64,000 bases of DNA from Asterias amurensis (lineage: Eukaryota; Echinodermata; Asteroidea; Forcipulatida; Asteriidae): the NCBI RefSeq assembly GCF_032118995.1, contig NC_092666.1, positions 8,630,501 through 8,694,500 on the forward strand, read 5' to 3'. How positions within the stretch are numbered: the stretch's first letter is position 1; the number at the start of each line of letters is the position of its first letter. A program made the position numbers and the translations under genes. A model generated the notes under the pieces. It did not search any database and was not told the origin of the DNA. It saw nothing but the letters and a program-made list of their open reading frames with translations. Below, in pieces: positions 1-12,678 of this stretch.

Positions 1-249
1 GTAACTGCCTGCACCTGAAATTCCCAAGACCAGTTTTCTTGGAAACATACAGCATAGAAGCTTGATGGAGCTTACACATTCCAGGGAGGTGTTCCCAAGA
101 TTGTAGATTTGCTCATACGACGCCATGTCCACCGTATAGATTTGCACTTGCCAGCATTTAAACGCAAACAGTTAAACTTAGCCCAGTGAACTATAGTGTT
201 TAATAGGGTTTGAAACTTTGCATGGTGGTGGAAATACGATATAGAGAAA

Positions 250-393
250 GGTTTTCGGTAACACCATGTAATGACTATCTCTAATAAGTTTGGGTGGTTC
301 TGAAAAGAACCGTTGGTTTCAACTCAACAAACGGTTCTTTTCAGAACCACCCAACTCATTAGAGATTGTCATTACATGGTGTTACCGAAAACC
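250..393. repeat. Foldback hairpin 1 (MITE-like)
   Basis: The arms begin with GTTTTCGGTAACACCATGTA and end with its complement (GTGTTACCGAAAAC), around a short loop near 325. The inner arm carries GGTGGTTCTGAAAAGAACC. The same arm sequence recurs near 50.04-50.27 kb, so this is a dispersed non-autonomous element. Confidence 0.8.
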
Positions 394-556
394 TTTATAT
401 TATAGTGTTTAGGTAATTCTGAAGTAGAGAATCCGGCGCGTCAGTTACATCATTTTAAAAAAAATGATGTAACTGACGCGCCGGATTCTCTACTTCAGAA
501 TTACCTAAACACTATAATATAAAGGTTTTCGGTAACACCATGTAATGACAATCTCT
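361..556. repeat. Near-perfect 196-bp palindrome overlapping hairpin 1
   Basis: The sequence is palindromic around 458/459 (CATTTTAAAAAAAATG). The arms run out through GTAACTGACGCGCCGGATTC to AGAGATTGTCATTACATGG at the outer ends. Its left outer arm is also the right arm of hairpin 1, so two foldbacks share one arm. This suggests one element inserted into, or was copied from, the other. Confidence 0.85.
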
Positions 557-1066
557 AATGACAATCTCTGTTTAAAAACACACATGTGTCATCTGCGTTC
601 TGTACCAGGATTGAAGGAATTTGAAGTTGAAGATCGTTAGCGTACAAAACAATAAGCAGGGGGCCGTGTACAGAGCCCTGTGGCACTCCTGAACCGACCG
701 GTAGCCAGTCTGAAGTAAAGCCTTTGTAAACAATTCGTTGCAGGCGGTTTGTTACAAACGACTCAATCCAGTCAAGAGCAGCACCCTTAATATTGTAGCA
801 AAGTTGGAGTTTCTTAACAAGAATATTGTGGCTTATAGTGTCATGCGAACGACTAAGGAGACAACATCCACTGGTATTCGTGCGTCCAAAGATTGAAGCC
901 ATTGAGTACTAGCTGACAGCAATGCTGTAGAACAAGACCTTCCAGGAATGAACCCATGTTGCTGGTCAGCTATCAAGTCCGTTGTTTTGACAGTGGTCGA
1001 GAACTTGACGACATAAGATTTTTTCAGGGACATTTTTAAAATTATTTTTCCAGGGGCAATTGCCAC
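550..1066 (-). pseudogene. Degenerate non-LTR retrotransposon reverse transcriptase fragment
   Basis: Two overlapping minus-strand frames read as consecutive parts of one reverse transcriptase. The upstream frame (1066 to about 890) has QHGFIPGRSCSTALL, the RT motif before the first catalytic Asp. The downstream frame (about 850-555) has LDWIESFVTNRLQRIVYKG, then GSGVPQGSVHGPLLI and LYANDLQ, corresponding to the GVPQGSVLGP and LYADDL motifs. The frame change and the A-to-N change at the catalytic box show it is dead. No endonuclease is visible. It is CR1/Jockey-like by motif style; the clade is not certain. Confidence 0.75.
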
Positions 1067-1391
1067 TTACTCTCCGGCTGAAACAGAGTTACCCCCTTTA
1101 CAGTACGGATGTAGGCTTGGGTATCATCCATCAGAAGCCTGGCGGGTAAGCACTACCTACCAACTTTACGAATCAACCATGGTTAGGCGTCTTGCTTAAG
1201 GACACAAGTGTCACGACCTAATTTAAATTTTACTAAAAATATAAAAAGCACCACTTTGGTAAATTTGTATTTCCAGACGATAAAGCACTTTCCTGTATAG
1301 TTGTTTAAATTGAACTCTGAAAATCTACGATTATCTTCCATGTTATTTACTTTGCAGAATAAACCATGATTTAAATACAATGCTAACTTAC

Positions 1392-3813
1392 CAACAGTGC
1401 AAATAGGGTTGAGTTTGTTGTAAGAGGTTATGTCCACCTGATCACTGGTAGAGCCGTGCAGTGTGAACTCAAGTGTAACAGGGTATGACTGAAATGATTC
1501 TCCAAATGGAGGAATGTTCAATCCTACGTCCGTTATTAAGGACCAGGGGTCGCAAGGTGGCATGGAAATTGTCTCTAGTAAGGGAGAACAAAAAATTATT
1601 GTCATTACATAACGTCTCAAAGATGTAAACATTATTTTGTAGAATATTACTTCGTTATAAATAAAATTGTGAAAATGGGAGCATATCAGAAACATACTCC
1701 GCGGCAGTACAGTTATTACGATCCTATAAGCTAAAGTAGTAGTCCAGTCTAATTTCTATACCATCCACCCTGGTAATAGTTATAAAAGCAGGACAGTTCT
1801 TTTCAGAACTGAGAAGTCTCCCGAACCTCCGATTATCTACTCCACGGCAGTAGAATAAAGCAAGACAGTTCCCTAAGAACAACTCTACCTGGCAAGTAGA
1901 TACACACATGGTGTTACCGCAAACCAAATATACATATCAGAAACACTAACAAAAAACCCAGGATATAATTTTAAAAAGATTGGTGGAAAAAAGAACAAAA
2001 ACAAACCGGTTATTTTTAAAAGTCATGGTCTTTTTCAGCCATTAGAAGAAGTTTTTTTTTTACAGGAATTTGTGTAAATTATATCGGAAAGGTTACTTGT
2101 CTCAAATCTGTGTAAAAGTGGTAATTTAAGCAGTGGACTCTTTAGGTAATTGTCAAAGACCAGTCTTCTCACTTAGTGTATCTCAACATATGCATAAAAT
2201 AACAAACCTGTGGAAATTTGAACTCAATTCGTATGTCAAAGTGTGACGTCAGAGGTTCAGGCTCTGCGTCTTGTTGTAGGCCTACCCGGGTATTTGGTTC
2301 ACGAGAAGTCACGCGCAGTTGTTCTGAAATTGATAAATGTGGCTTGATAATAGTATTGTCATACTTTTTTACTGCTCGTCTACGCAACAATCGTTTCTAA
2401 AAACTAGAACATACGGAAAACCGGCGCACTCAACGGACGAGTTGTTTAATCTACAATCATAAATACCTCAGACAGTTTCGCTATTCCCATTGGTGGAGAG
2501 CGCGTCATGTGGGGGCGATCTAACGGTTGAATGACCAGCTGGAGCCGTTTATATAACCGGTTGTTTTCGGATACGTTTAGATGCATATTATATACGCGCA
2601 CGAATGCATATCCGAAAACCGTCACAGTCATAAAAATGCAACACACGTACAGAGCTCAAGGACGTCGAAAAACGGAGAAGTTTGACAGAGTTTCATACTT
2701 CATTACGCCTTTTAACCATAAAGGTACTTATGAATGGGAATAAAAGAGCAGTTACTTGTTCTTAAACTGAAGGCGAGGGCCTTTATCGCACAGCCACGAC
2801 TCTCCTGGTTTTAAACGGCAGTTTAAGAACTCGTCGCTACCATTTTATTCCCTTATTAATATGGCACGATGGGTTTCTTTCGAAAAACAAAACAAAAAAA
2901 GACTACTTACCACTCTGGTCATCATCTTGCTGTTGACGAGTTGGCGTTGCTGCTTCTGTAGGAGTTAACCGGAAAATGAAACAATTATTGACACAAACCA
3001 AAAACGAGTTATCGAATCGTCCATCTTGCAAAGAGAACAACAAACATGAGGGTCGTACCTTTGATGCAGTCCTTGTCAGTCCAGCCTTCTGGATGACCGT
3101 CATTACCAAACTTTACTTCACGAGGCTTTGCCTGTCGCTTTGTGTTAACCCCACCGGGACGAAACTCCGTACATTCACACGGGTTTTGATCAGGCAGTAA
3201 CTTCAGAGGTGGTTCACCCTTGATAGAGTTTGCTTCATCACCGACATAACAAACGCATGCGTCGGCTAAAATGGATGAGAGTGAGATCAAAATCAATTTG
3301 AATCCAATTTGCTTGTTTCTACATGTCAAAGCCAAGAAGATAGTTCAGTTTGGACGTTTGACAAAATGTATGTGTTCTAATTGATTCCAGGTACCTTTTG
3401 CAATTGTTCGAATGTCCCGGTTATAGCCCAGTCTTGTTCACTTCAGCATAATGTATAAAAATTAAACTAGGGCTCTTTAAAAAAAAACGGCTTCGGCTCT
3501 GGATTTGGCTTCAGGCTCCGTTATCTCGTCTGAAGCCCTGACTTAGTGCGTGCGCAAAGCATGCATAATTGCCAAAGCAACCGCAGGCCAAGCTAGCTTA
3601 AACCAAATCCTGAGCCGAAGCAATGGTTTCGTAAAGGGCATATGTGTTTTTCATAAATAAGCAGACAATATTACCCAAAAGATGGCAATCAGACAGATAA
3701 AAGAATGAAAATTTAAATAAAATATTAACATCATGAATTTAGTAGTTCTTACCAATAATGAAGTAGGCAGTGGTCAGTAAAACTGCAGTTAAGGGAGAAA
3801 TAAGCTGCGACAT
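1392..3813 (-). CDS. Secreted cysteine-containing protein, copy A of a tandem family (partial, last exon missing)
   Basis: I do not recognise the family. Four exons are seen: 3813-3753 (ATG and signal peptide, MSQLISPLTAVLLTTAYFII), 3265-3059, 2955-2911 and 1574-1392. Every junction is phase 1 with a good GT-AG pair, so exons could be skipped without a frameshift. Exon 2 starts the mature protein (DACVCYVGDEA), carries NPCECTEFRPGG and a dibasic NTKRQAKPR stretch that could be a convertase site, and ends in WTDKDCIK. Exon 3 is a small hydrophilic insert (EAATPTRQQQDDDQS). Exon 4 has MPPCDPW and PVTLEFTLHGSTSD, aligning with copies B and C. The terminal exon is expected at lower coordinates, but only a repeat and an RT relic are there, so it lies past the left edge or is lost. 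The protein should be exported; its role is unknown. Confidence 0.65.
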
Positions 3814-4209
3814 TGTAGTAGCGATACTTTTAAAACCGTCAGTCGTGAATCAGTTTGCGAAGAACAAATCAAAACAGCAAGTCTCGTGAGTGGAGATGTT
3901 TACCAATAGGCCATGGGCCCAAGCCATTTATTCTGTCAAAATGCTGCAGGGTCAGGGGTGAAGAAGGTTTGAGGTCATAATAACATAGAGAAGGTATTCA
4001 TAATGAATAATTTACAATGTTCAAGTTAAAAGTTTGGTTTGGCTCCTCAAAAAAAGCGATTTTCTAAGCCCCTTTTTTAGGCAAATTATTGGAGTTACAA
4101 CCTTGTTCCCAAATATCACGAAAATGGTGCTATGGGACTTTAGTACACATAAACTCACTACCCATGGGAACGAGTGTGAGATTGTTTGTTTGTTTGTGGA
4201 ACAACACAG

Positions 4210-4434
4210 ATGTCAGACAGTGCATGCAATGGAGGGGTTACAGTGGGTGTTTATCGTGTAACAAAAGACGAATTTGAACCTGTTATTGCATTTAAAGAGT
4301 CTTCTTGGGATAAAGTTATTGAATGTGTAAGTACATGGAAAGAGTTAGATGGTTTAGAGAAGAAAGCTGCCATGGAATTTGACCTAGAAAAGAAACATTT
4401 GTACGGGTATGATACAACATCATGTATGTATTAG
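4210..4434 (+). other. Possible exon-like ORF of unknown function
   Basis: An open frame starts at MSDSACNGGVTVGVY and runs 75 codons with coding-like content, including SSWDKVIECVSTWKELDGLE and LYGYDTTSCMY. The W-x-K-V...W-K-x-L spacing followed by a YxxxxCY-like end resembles the start of uncharacterised, probably transposon-linked proteins common in marine invertebrates; this is a recollection, not a search. No partner exon is visible. It lies just upstream of a Penelope-like element and may be mobile-element debris. Confidence 0.3.
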
Positions 4435-4858
4435 TTACATAGTACTACATGTACCAACGTTTTACTGGAGGCGTATTGGATATGGGTTTCAGTTGAAGGA
4501 AGATGTTATATCTATCCTCTCCAGAAACATTTATATCCAAAACCAATGAGAGAATGGAGAGGTTGTATCTTCTTGGATATTCTTAAGCAAAAAGCAAAAC
4601 AAATCAGCAATTTGTAAAAAAATCTGTCAGACACACATTTTACAGATATTGAGCTAATCGTATTTTTGCGTGGTTTGAACTTCATCCCCAAACGGTCTAT
4701 ACCATCCTACGCCATTTGAAACTGCTTTTCAGAAAAATGAGACTAAGCGTTTTAACGGCGGGGAAACAAAGGCGGAGCCTATATACACCCCTTCCGAATG
4801 CCATCAATACGGAATCTTCAAATCACCTTTAACACATACCTAGAATCGTACATTGAAG

Positions 4859-4991
4859 GGAAAAGTTTCCGTATGGCGCCACCACTTTTTCATTCGAAAT
4901 AAAACAATATAGTACCAAATTTACCTGATTTGATATATCCCTTTTTGTAAAAATGAGTGAAAAAGTGGTGGCGCCATACGGAAAGTTATCC
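4859..4991. mobile_element. hAT-type MITE, copy 1
   Basis: The 133-bp element has terminal inverted repeats (GGAAAAGTTTCCGTATGGCG at the left; the right end reads GGATAACTTTCCGTATGGCG on the other strand). The inverted region extends through CCACCACTTTTTCA. It is flanked by an exact 8-bp duplication, CATTGAAG (4851-4858 and 4992-4999). No coding capacity. Copy 2 is at 45320-45448. Confidence 0.93.
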
Positions 4992-5089
4992 CATTGAAGG
5001 TACACTGGAGGAGTTGTCCAAAACAAAAATTAAAAATGTGCGACAAATTGACTAAAGCAGACGTCAAAGTCAAACAAAACAAAAATTGC

Positions 5090-6560
5090 CATAAAATCAT
5101 TTGACAAAGTCAGGGGTGTTTGCATTCTCAATAAATCAGACTATATACACGAGGGGACTAGGCAACTGTCTGGGCCGCACTATAAGTTGGTTGACGAGGA
5201 TTTAACAAGTGAAATCACAGCTGCGGTCTACCAGGCCGTAACTAATCTGTTCAAAGAATGGATAATATCCAAGGACCCCGGGTTTCTCGACCCCGGCCCC
5301 ACAACCACCAGATGATTAAAACACCTCGCCTATACCTACTGCTGAAGATCCATCAGTGGTTGCGGGGCCCCAACTCAACAAATTTCAAAATACATGGATT
5401 TTTCCTTGCTTCCAATTGTCAAGCAACAAAGCACATACACACGAGACTCTTCACAGGTTCTCCAAAAACTTGACACTTTGACATTGGACAAAGACTATCT
5501 CCTAATCAACTTGGATATTGTTTCAATGTTTACAAACTGTCCACAAAAAGAGGCTACTCAGTTTGTGATGCTTTAGACGAGGAAACCCAGGGCTATACGC
5601 TATACAAAAAAAAAACAAAAAAAAAAAAACAGGCACGTTGTCTTTTGGAACTAATCAATGGCGCAAATGTCTTTGAGTTTAATAACAGATTCTATAAACA
5701 AACAATAGGCGTGGTAATGGGTAGCGAATGCAGTCCAGAAATGTGTGATATCACTCTGTTCAAGTACGAAAAAGAAACAATTCTCCCGAACAACCCCGAA
5801 ATAGTGTCCTACATGAGATATAGAGATGATGTTCTAATCATTACAATGGCAACTGAAGCAGGGCGGAGGATTTCATTAGGACGCTAAACAACTTGCATCC
5901 AACATCTATTCATCTCGGAGATATCTGAAAAACAAGTTACCTTTTTAGACCTCGTCCTTTACAAAGGAGAACGTTTTCAAAAAGAAGGGAAACTGGATAC
6001 TCGAGTAGCTACACAAGAAGCAGACACATTCCAATATCTTGCTCGAGATTCAGCACACCCTAAATCAGTATTTGGCAGCGTTATTAAGGGTGAAACGACA
6101 AGATACAAACGTTATATGTACACACTCAAAAGACTTTGAGGAGAAGGTTAATTTCTTCAAGACTAAACTGTCAGAACGGGCTACAACACGGAGAATTAAC
6201 CCGCTTCACACTTAAAGTAAACGAAGACCACCGGAACTCAATGTTGGCTGCCTCACCTAATTTAAAACAACAGAATATATCTAATCCCCCACTCGTCTTC
6301 ATCCTGCCATACTTTGCACAGATCCATCATTCCACCCCATGGGCTCTCCTTAAACACTGGCACCTCTTGGAAGGGAATGCTTATAAATCTCAAAAAAACT
6401 CTTCCCAGCCCCACCACTGCTGGCCTACCATTTACATAAAACAAAAATATGATCTAGATTGCCAGACCCTACAGAAAAAGACTGGCTCAAGAAGTTAGCA
6501 ATACTTGGCTGAATAAACACATAGAGAAACAAGACTCAAGTGAAAGGGGTTTCCCCCCCC
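5090..6560 (+). pseudogene. Dead Penelope-like reverse transcriptase
   Basis: Pieces in different frames follow the order of a Penelope-type RT. They are NKSDYIHEGTRQLSG...FKEWIISKDPGFLDP (about 5130-5290), a KIHQWLRGP remnant (5348), a YTRDSSQVLQKLDTLTL segment with LINLDIVSMFTNCP (about 5430-5550), LELINGANVFEFNNRFYKQT then GVVMGSECSPEM (about 5645-5740), YMRYRDDVLII (catalytic box, about 5812) and QVTFLDLVLYKGERF...DTFQYLARDSAHP (about 5930-6060). At least four frame changes and several stops break it, and the usual IDD-type box reads RDD. No GIY-YIG domain was seen downstream. It would have copied element RNA at DNA ends. Confidence 0.8.
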
Positions 6561-8930
6561 CCCAACCCCTACCCCCTCCATTAAACTCAACCATCTGACC
6601 TCCCAAGTCATATAAATGAAGCGTTGTATAAGAACTAATGCCTTGCACTCATCAAACATATAACGTGCCGGCATTAAATTTTACGTAATAATAATTATTA
6701 TTTAATACAGATATGACATTTCACACGTTATGAGAAACTACAACATCTTACTTGGAATGTTTCTAGGCATACCATACATATGGGAAACTTCATGGAAGAT
6801 GTATGCTGTTCCTCACCACACCTTTCTCCCCCCCCCCCCCCCCATCACTTATCCAATGCCCTTCCCTCTCTCCAGTCCAAATGTTTGTTTATAACAAAAG
6901 CAAGCCTCCAATAGTTTCAGAATAGCCTGTCCCATAAAAGTGCTCATCATTTTACAATGATTGCGCCTTAACTATTACAGATATCTGAAAGTATGCGAGT
7001 ATGTACCGGTTTTACTTTTTATGTTTGTCCTAAGGCTTTTACATACACTAACAAAGTTGTTTGACGCACCTGTGTCTTGTGAAAATTACAAATAGAACTG
7101 TCTATGTGGCTTCACTGTCTTCCCTATAATTCACAGTATGATTTCACTCTTCTTTTCCAAACATAGTAGGTGGCTTAGAGAAAAAACTTGCCCTTTAAAA
7201 TTGTGCTGGGCTAGTCAGGGCGCTAGTTCAGGTTTTCTTTCTTGTCAGCCATGACTTCTATGTGACCTTCCCTTTAATAGCTAACTCATTAAAGTGAGAA
7301 ACGTCACTTTATTCCAATATTCCATATTGATGCCAGCGGTTCCTTCTAAAAAGTCTCTGTCAGGGAGGGGGGGGGGGGGGACACAGACACTGGAGCCACT
7401 TCCATGATCTACATTTACCTGTACATACTGTAAAAATTATGCAATTCACAAAATATTTACCCCCTCATAATATTGCAGGACACTTGTACTTTTGTAATTG
7501 TGATGTTTGAAATTTTGGAGATTTTTTGTGGGCGTGGCTAACCAGGGCTAAATGGGGGCACATTATCCCCCCCAGTTTCTGGTTTTCTGGCTTTTCAAAG
7601 CATATAAAACTAAATTAGTTCATGTATGCCAGTTAGGGAAAACTAACGACTTTATACTCGGTCAACAAAATTTCATCACTGCATGCAAAAGTTGTGCATG
7701 TAATGACTGTATTTATAGTAAATTGTTGACTTTTTGCTAAAAATGAGCTATTTAACTAAGAAATGGCAGCCATTTTGTAAACGGGCACTTTCCATGTTTT
7801 GTGAAATCCTTCCAGATCATAATTTTTATGCAACAGGACAAGTTTGTTGTATAGTAGCTGTTCATTTTGGGTGTTTCTTAGACATTTCTACAAATAAATA
7901 GCCGCCATCTTGAATTTTAGCCGCCATCTTGGATTTCTCGCTTGCGAACCAATATTTTTATGAGAACATTGTTTTTTCTTGGAGAGGGCACCATTCCCTA
8001 CATTTTGATGTATAGATCTCCCCTTCACCCCTGGGGCTGCAGCATTCTTCTATTTCTAGAGGACTTTTTGCCCTTCGGCCCATGGCCTACAAGTTGTGGT
8101 GCTCAACAGCAGCCATCAACGTCTAAATGATCGTGCTTACCGTAATACTCCGTTCGTGTAAGGACCAACGAAGGTCATAAAATAAGTATCCTTCCGTTTT
8201 GAAATCCTATTTAAAAAAAGAATTAAAAACCCTTTGCGTAACGATGGTGGTCCACGGCTGACATCGATTTTTCTATTCTATTGAGGCCCCCCAAAAAAAC
8301 CTTCTTTGTAAAATAGAAGAACAGTTTAATTACCACTAGTTGTGGTACTGCAGCCTTTCAACGTCAGAAGGCTCGTGTTTATCGTTAATTATTTGGTTCG
8401 TGTAAAGACAAACCAAGGACAAATTAGTATCCCTTTGTTTTGAAATCCTATTAAAAAAATACTGAAAAGAAACTACGTATTACGAAAGTGGGCGAGGGCT
8501 GAGTTTCACGTTGATTATTTCGTGGGCTGACTTCTTCAAGTTTTATATTACCTTCTTATACATTTGACTTCCATTATGACGATGTCCAAGTGATACTTAT
8601 GTATTATAGTCAATGTTATGTAATGTTGATTGTCGAATAGAAAATAATGTACAATTTCTTTTGACTAAAACTGTAAACACGATAAATTTTAGTTAGTGGT
8701 GAAATAATTTTTTCGAAATCCATTATGAAATAATGACAACGTTTCAAAATAGTTTGCGCAAGATTCATACTGAAATATTTATAAATCTAAGTTTACAAAC
8801 TTGTATTACACAATTTACAAGGATTTTCATAAAATGACTTTTAAATATAGTTTTATATTTTAACTGTTTCACAAATTGCTTTGTCTAAAACTTTGTTCAA
8901 TGACTGTGTCTTGCGATTATGTTATTTTGT
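6561..8930. other. No gene seen; AT-rich spacer with homopolymer runs and a diverged direct repeat
   Basis: C-runs lie at 6554-6563 and 6831-6843 and a G-run at 7366-7380. A segment at about 8090-8230 (GTTGTGGTGCTCAACAGCAG, later TTTTGAAATCCTATTTAAAA) recurs diverged at about 8335-8475 (GTTGTGGTACTGCAGC, later TTTTGAAATCCTATTAAAAA), a direct repeat about 242 bp apart. CCGCCATCTTG appears twice near 7900-7930. No ORF looks coding. Confidence 0.6.
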
Positions 8931-9508
8931 TAGACTTTTGAACAAGTCGTCAAATTTCAACTGTTCGACCAAAATGCTTTGTTTGAGACTGTTTTAGTAC
9001 ACGATCGTTATTTGTCCAGATATCAAAATTAATTGTGTTTAGGATCATGTCAAACTTGTATAAGCAACTACAGAAAACGATTAAACTACAACTCTCAGCG
9101 GGTTCACCAAAACAACATAATGCTGTGCCTAAGAAAATTGTTTTTTTAACAGAAATTTAAAACCAAATCAACAGCCTCATTTACGATGCAATGTTAAATT
9201 CATATAACCGCAACGCCTATCTGGAACGACCCAAATCACATTTAACCAGAAAAAAAACAATCAAATTATATAACAAGTGCATGCCTTATACTATTCCAAT
9301 GGGGATGGGGCAAGTGGGACACATACACCATTAGAGGGGTTGATTTATCAAACCATAAACTTGTGAAAATTGTTCAGTCTCAAGGGTGGGGAATCTAAAG
9401 GAGAGTGGCAAGAGTTCTGAGCGAGATATGCAAGGTTTATATGGCGCACCACCCCCGCTGGTTACGAACCCTTTATAACATCTTGGCAAAGGAGCGTAAT
9501 ATCAAAAC

Positions 9509-9878
9509 ATTACGGAATTGGTTTGCTAGCAAAAAGTTTGCTGGCAGTGTAAGCACTTCATCTTATCCACCATATACATAAACTGACAAACCTGTAGAAG
9601 TTTGAGATCGATCGGCCATCTGGGTCACGAGAAAATAGTGAAATACCGATTACGTGACATTTTGCGTTGCATCGATGCCAAAACAAAAATGAATACAACG
9701 CTCACTGGGCGATAAACTCCAAATGCAAAATTAGATTATTTGTTTCTCATCAAATTTGAAATTTCAGACAGAAATATTTCAAGGGATGTCTTCTACTATA
9801 CCATCATCATTAGACCGTGTAAGTTTTTTGTAAATCTGTGATCTTCACGAACTTTGTTTCTTACCAATTCTGTAACGT
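9509..9878. repeat. About 370-bp inverted-repeat element, copy 1
   Basis: The ends read TTACGGAATTGGTTT and ACCAATTCTGTAACG, which are inverted. The interior (CGGCCATCTGGGTCACGAGA) matches 42555-42923 along its length. Non-coding, MITE-like. Confidence 0.75.
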
Positions 9879-10953
9879 TCGGTTAAGGGTTCGCAGTGTA
9901 CCATAATACTTGATTATTTTCAACATACAAAGGAATCCCCTGAAATGTATAACACACTGGTGCGTAGTTGAACATTTGTACTAACAACACCTATGCGTCC
10001 AGATGTTATTAAGAAAGGAATAACCTGTTTTTAATAAATATAACAAATAAACAAAATCTTGTCAGAATTTCGTTGCCAACAAAATGAGCCAAAGTGTTTC
10101 TGTAACGGGAGTCATAATTAGGACCGTCGTTTCTTGAAAAAAAAAAAAAAAAATCATTCGCAAAGTTATGCAGTACAAAAAAGCCACAACTCTGTTTTCA
10201 GTCAATCGTTAGAAAGTTTAAAATTGGTACAATGGAGACAAAGTAACATTTTGTTTTGGTGTTATAACAAACGGTTACAAAACGCTTTTTATAGACCAAC
10301 TCGTCCGATCCAAGGCAACGTGTTCATTTAACTATTGAGTTATCATAACATTAAAAGCATATGAACCATGAGTGCTAAGTGACATATAACACATCAAGTA
10401 TTTTTCAAACGTTTTCCAACATTTACTTCAAAAATACGCAAGTCATTTACCTTTTGTAAAAAATGTGATCTGATTGCCAAATAAAACTTATTGCAAATAA
10501 GTAACGGCTGGAAAGGAAACAACTTAAATTGATGTACTTAACCTTTGGCTCAACCAGAAACCCCATATTTATGTGCTGTGAAAACTGCAGAGAATGCTGT
10601 GCTTAAACTTTGACTCTGCCACAGCTATTATACAAAACAACAATGATTTAAAATATATAAGAAATTTGTTAAATAATACAATAAACAAGTACAACTTCAC
10701 TAAGTAAATAATTTGAAGGCGATCTATTGTACACTGCGAATTTCCGTTGTTACATTTATTTTCTTTGAATCTATACATGTGACCACAACGACATGGTGTT
10801 ATTTCTCCACATACTGTGTCGGTGAAGCCAAATAAATAGATACCAAGAGAATCAATATTGAGCACCGGACATTGCTGTGTACTGATATTGATGACGTAAT
10901 TTTGTAATCCCGCCCTCTATGGCAAATAAGAGACAATGCCAAAGAAATCTTCA

Positions 10954-12104
10954 TCATTCGTAAATCTCAGCTTTAGGGCAGGTCCCATAGAATTCCACAG
11001 TCAAAGCTGACTCGGACCAAATAAAAATGTTGTCGATAATGTCACCAGTTGCACACACAATTAGGGACTCGGTATCGCCCATTCTACCGAATTCCAGTTT
11101 GTATTGAGTGATAGTAATCAAGTAGTGTGTGGAGCCATCAAAAACATCTTGAAAGTCTTGTATGGTTGCGTCCAGATCTACAATAATGAAGACAACACAA
11201 TAATTGGAGTGTGGTGGCAAAGTATTTGGGTTGTGGGTTCTAATCCAGGGCCATATTTCATGGATAAAAAAGTGTAGCTAAACAAGTAAAAGTACATGCT
11301 TGCTAAAATAAACACAATTTGTGAACGGAATCCTGCTCATTTCTGCCAAGTTTGGAATTTGTAGCTATTATTTTCTGCTGATAAACAACCTGACGATATC
11401 TGGACGAGTTCACGGCATTGATATTAGAATGAGAATTTAGTATTCTGAGTGATTTAGTTTGTTACTCTTATTTGGCAACACGGGTTGTTAAATCCGAAGG
11501 GATATTTGATGGGTTGAATAAAGAAGAAAATAGTCTAAACCTTTCCATAAAAAATGTCATGTATTTTGTAATCGTTTGAAATAATGTTTTGGATTTTTTT
11601 TTAAAGTAAGTTTCAGAACGTGTTTTGTTGTACAAAGATTTTATCATATTTTGCGACAAAACATTGAATTGCTAAACCGTGTTTGATATAACAGTTGAAA
11701 ACAATGCATGTTCCGAGATAAGGTCGAACCAGCTAAAACCTCCATTTGGGAAACTTTTATATTTGCAGTTACACTGAAAATTCTTCTGGTATGTTTGTTT
11801 AATTGAATTCTACACTTCCATGTTTTTCAGTTTTTACCACGGCTTACGTCCAATGTTTTTTAGAACAAAAACAATGCTAACTTACCAACAATACAGAGCA
11901 CTTTGTATTTATAGTCGTTAGAGATTACTTGCACAACATCATTGGTTGAGCTTTGCAGTGTGAACTCAAGTGTAACAGGGAACGACTGAAATGGTTCTCC
12001 AAAGGGAGGAATGCTCAGCTCTACGTCATTCGTTATAGACCAGGGGCCGCAATGTGGCATGGTGTCACTGGGTGTTGTCTCTAGGGAGAAACAAACAAAA
12101 ACGC

Positions 12105-12144
<40 letters not shown>

Positions 12145-12622
12145 GTTGTTGTTATTGTTGTTGTTATTGTTGTTGTTATTGTTGTTGTTATTGTTGTTGT
12201 TATTGTTATTGTTATTGTTATTGTTGTTGTTATTGTTATTGTTATTGTTATTGTTATTGTTATTGTTATTGTTATTGTTATTGTTATTGTTATTGTTATT
12301 GTTATTGTTATTGTTATTGTTATTGTTATTGTTATTGTTATTGTTATTGTTATTGTTATTGTTATTGTTATTGTTATTGTTATTGTTATTGTTATTGTTA
12401 TTGTTATTGTTATTGTTATTGTTATTGTTATTGTTATTGTTATTGTTATTGTTATTGTTATTGTTATTGTTATTGTTATTGTTATTGTTATTGTTATTGT
12501 TATTGTTATTGTTATTGTTATTGTTATTGTTATTGTTATTGTTATTGTTATTGTTATTGTTATTGTTATTGTTATTGTTATTGTTATTGTTATTGTTATT
12601 GTTATTGTTATTGTTATTGTTA

Positions 12623-12678
<56 letters not shown>

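Noticed and set aside
2213..2331. Possible extra exon in genes A and B (EQLRVTSREPNT in A; EQLCAREPTTQ at 14256-14225 in B)
   Set aside because: Acceptor and donor exist in both copies, but the exon would end in phase 0 and break the frame into the following phase-1 exon. Copy C lacks it. It is kept only as a conserved intronic segment.
10569..10865. Cysteine-bearing ORF downstream of gene B (CGEITPCRCGHMYRF)
   Set aside because: Lies in the likely 3' UTR, no matching exon near copy C, and no splice sites linking it to gene B.
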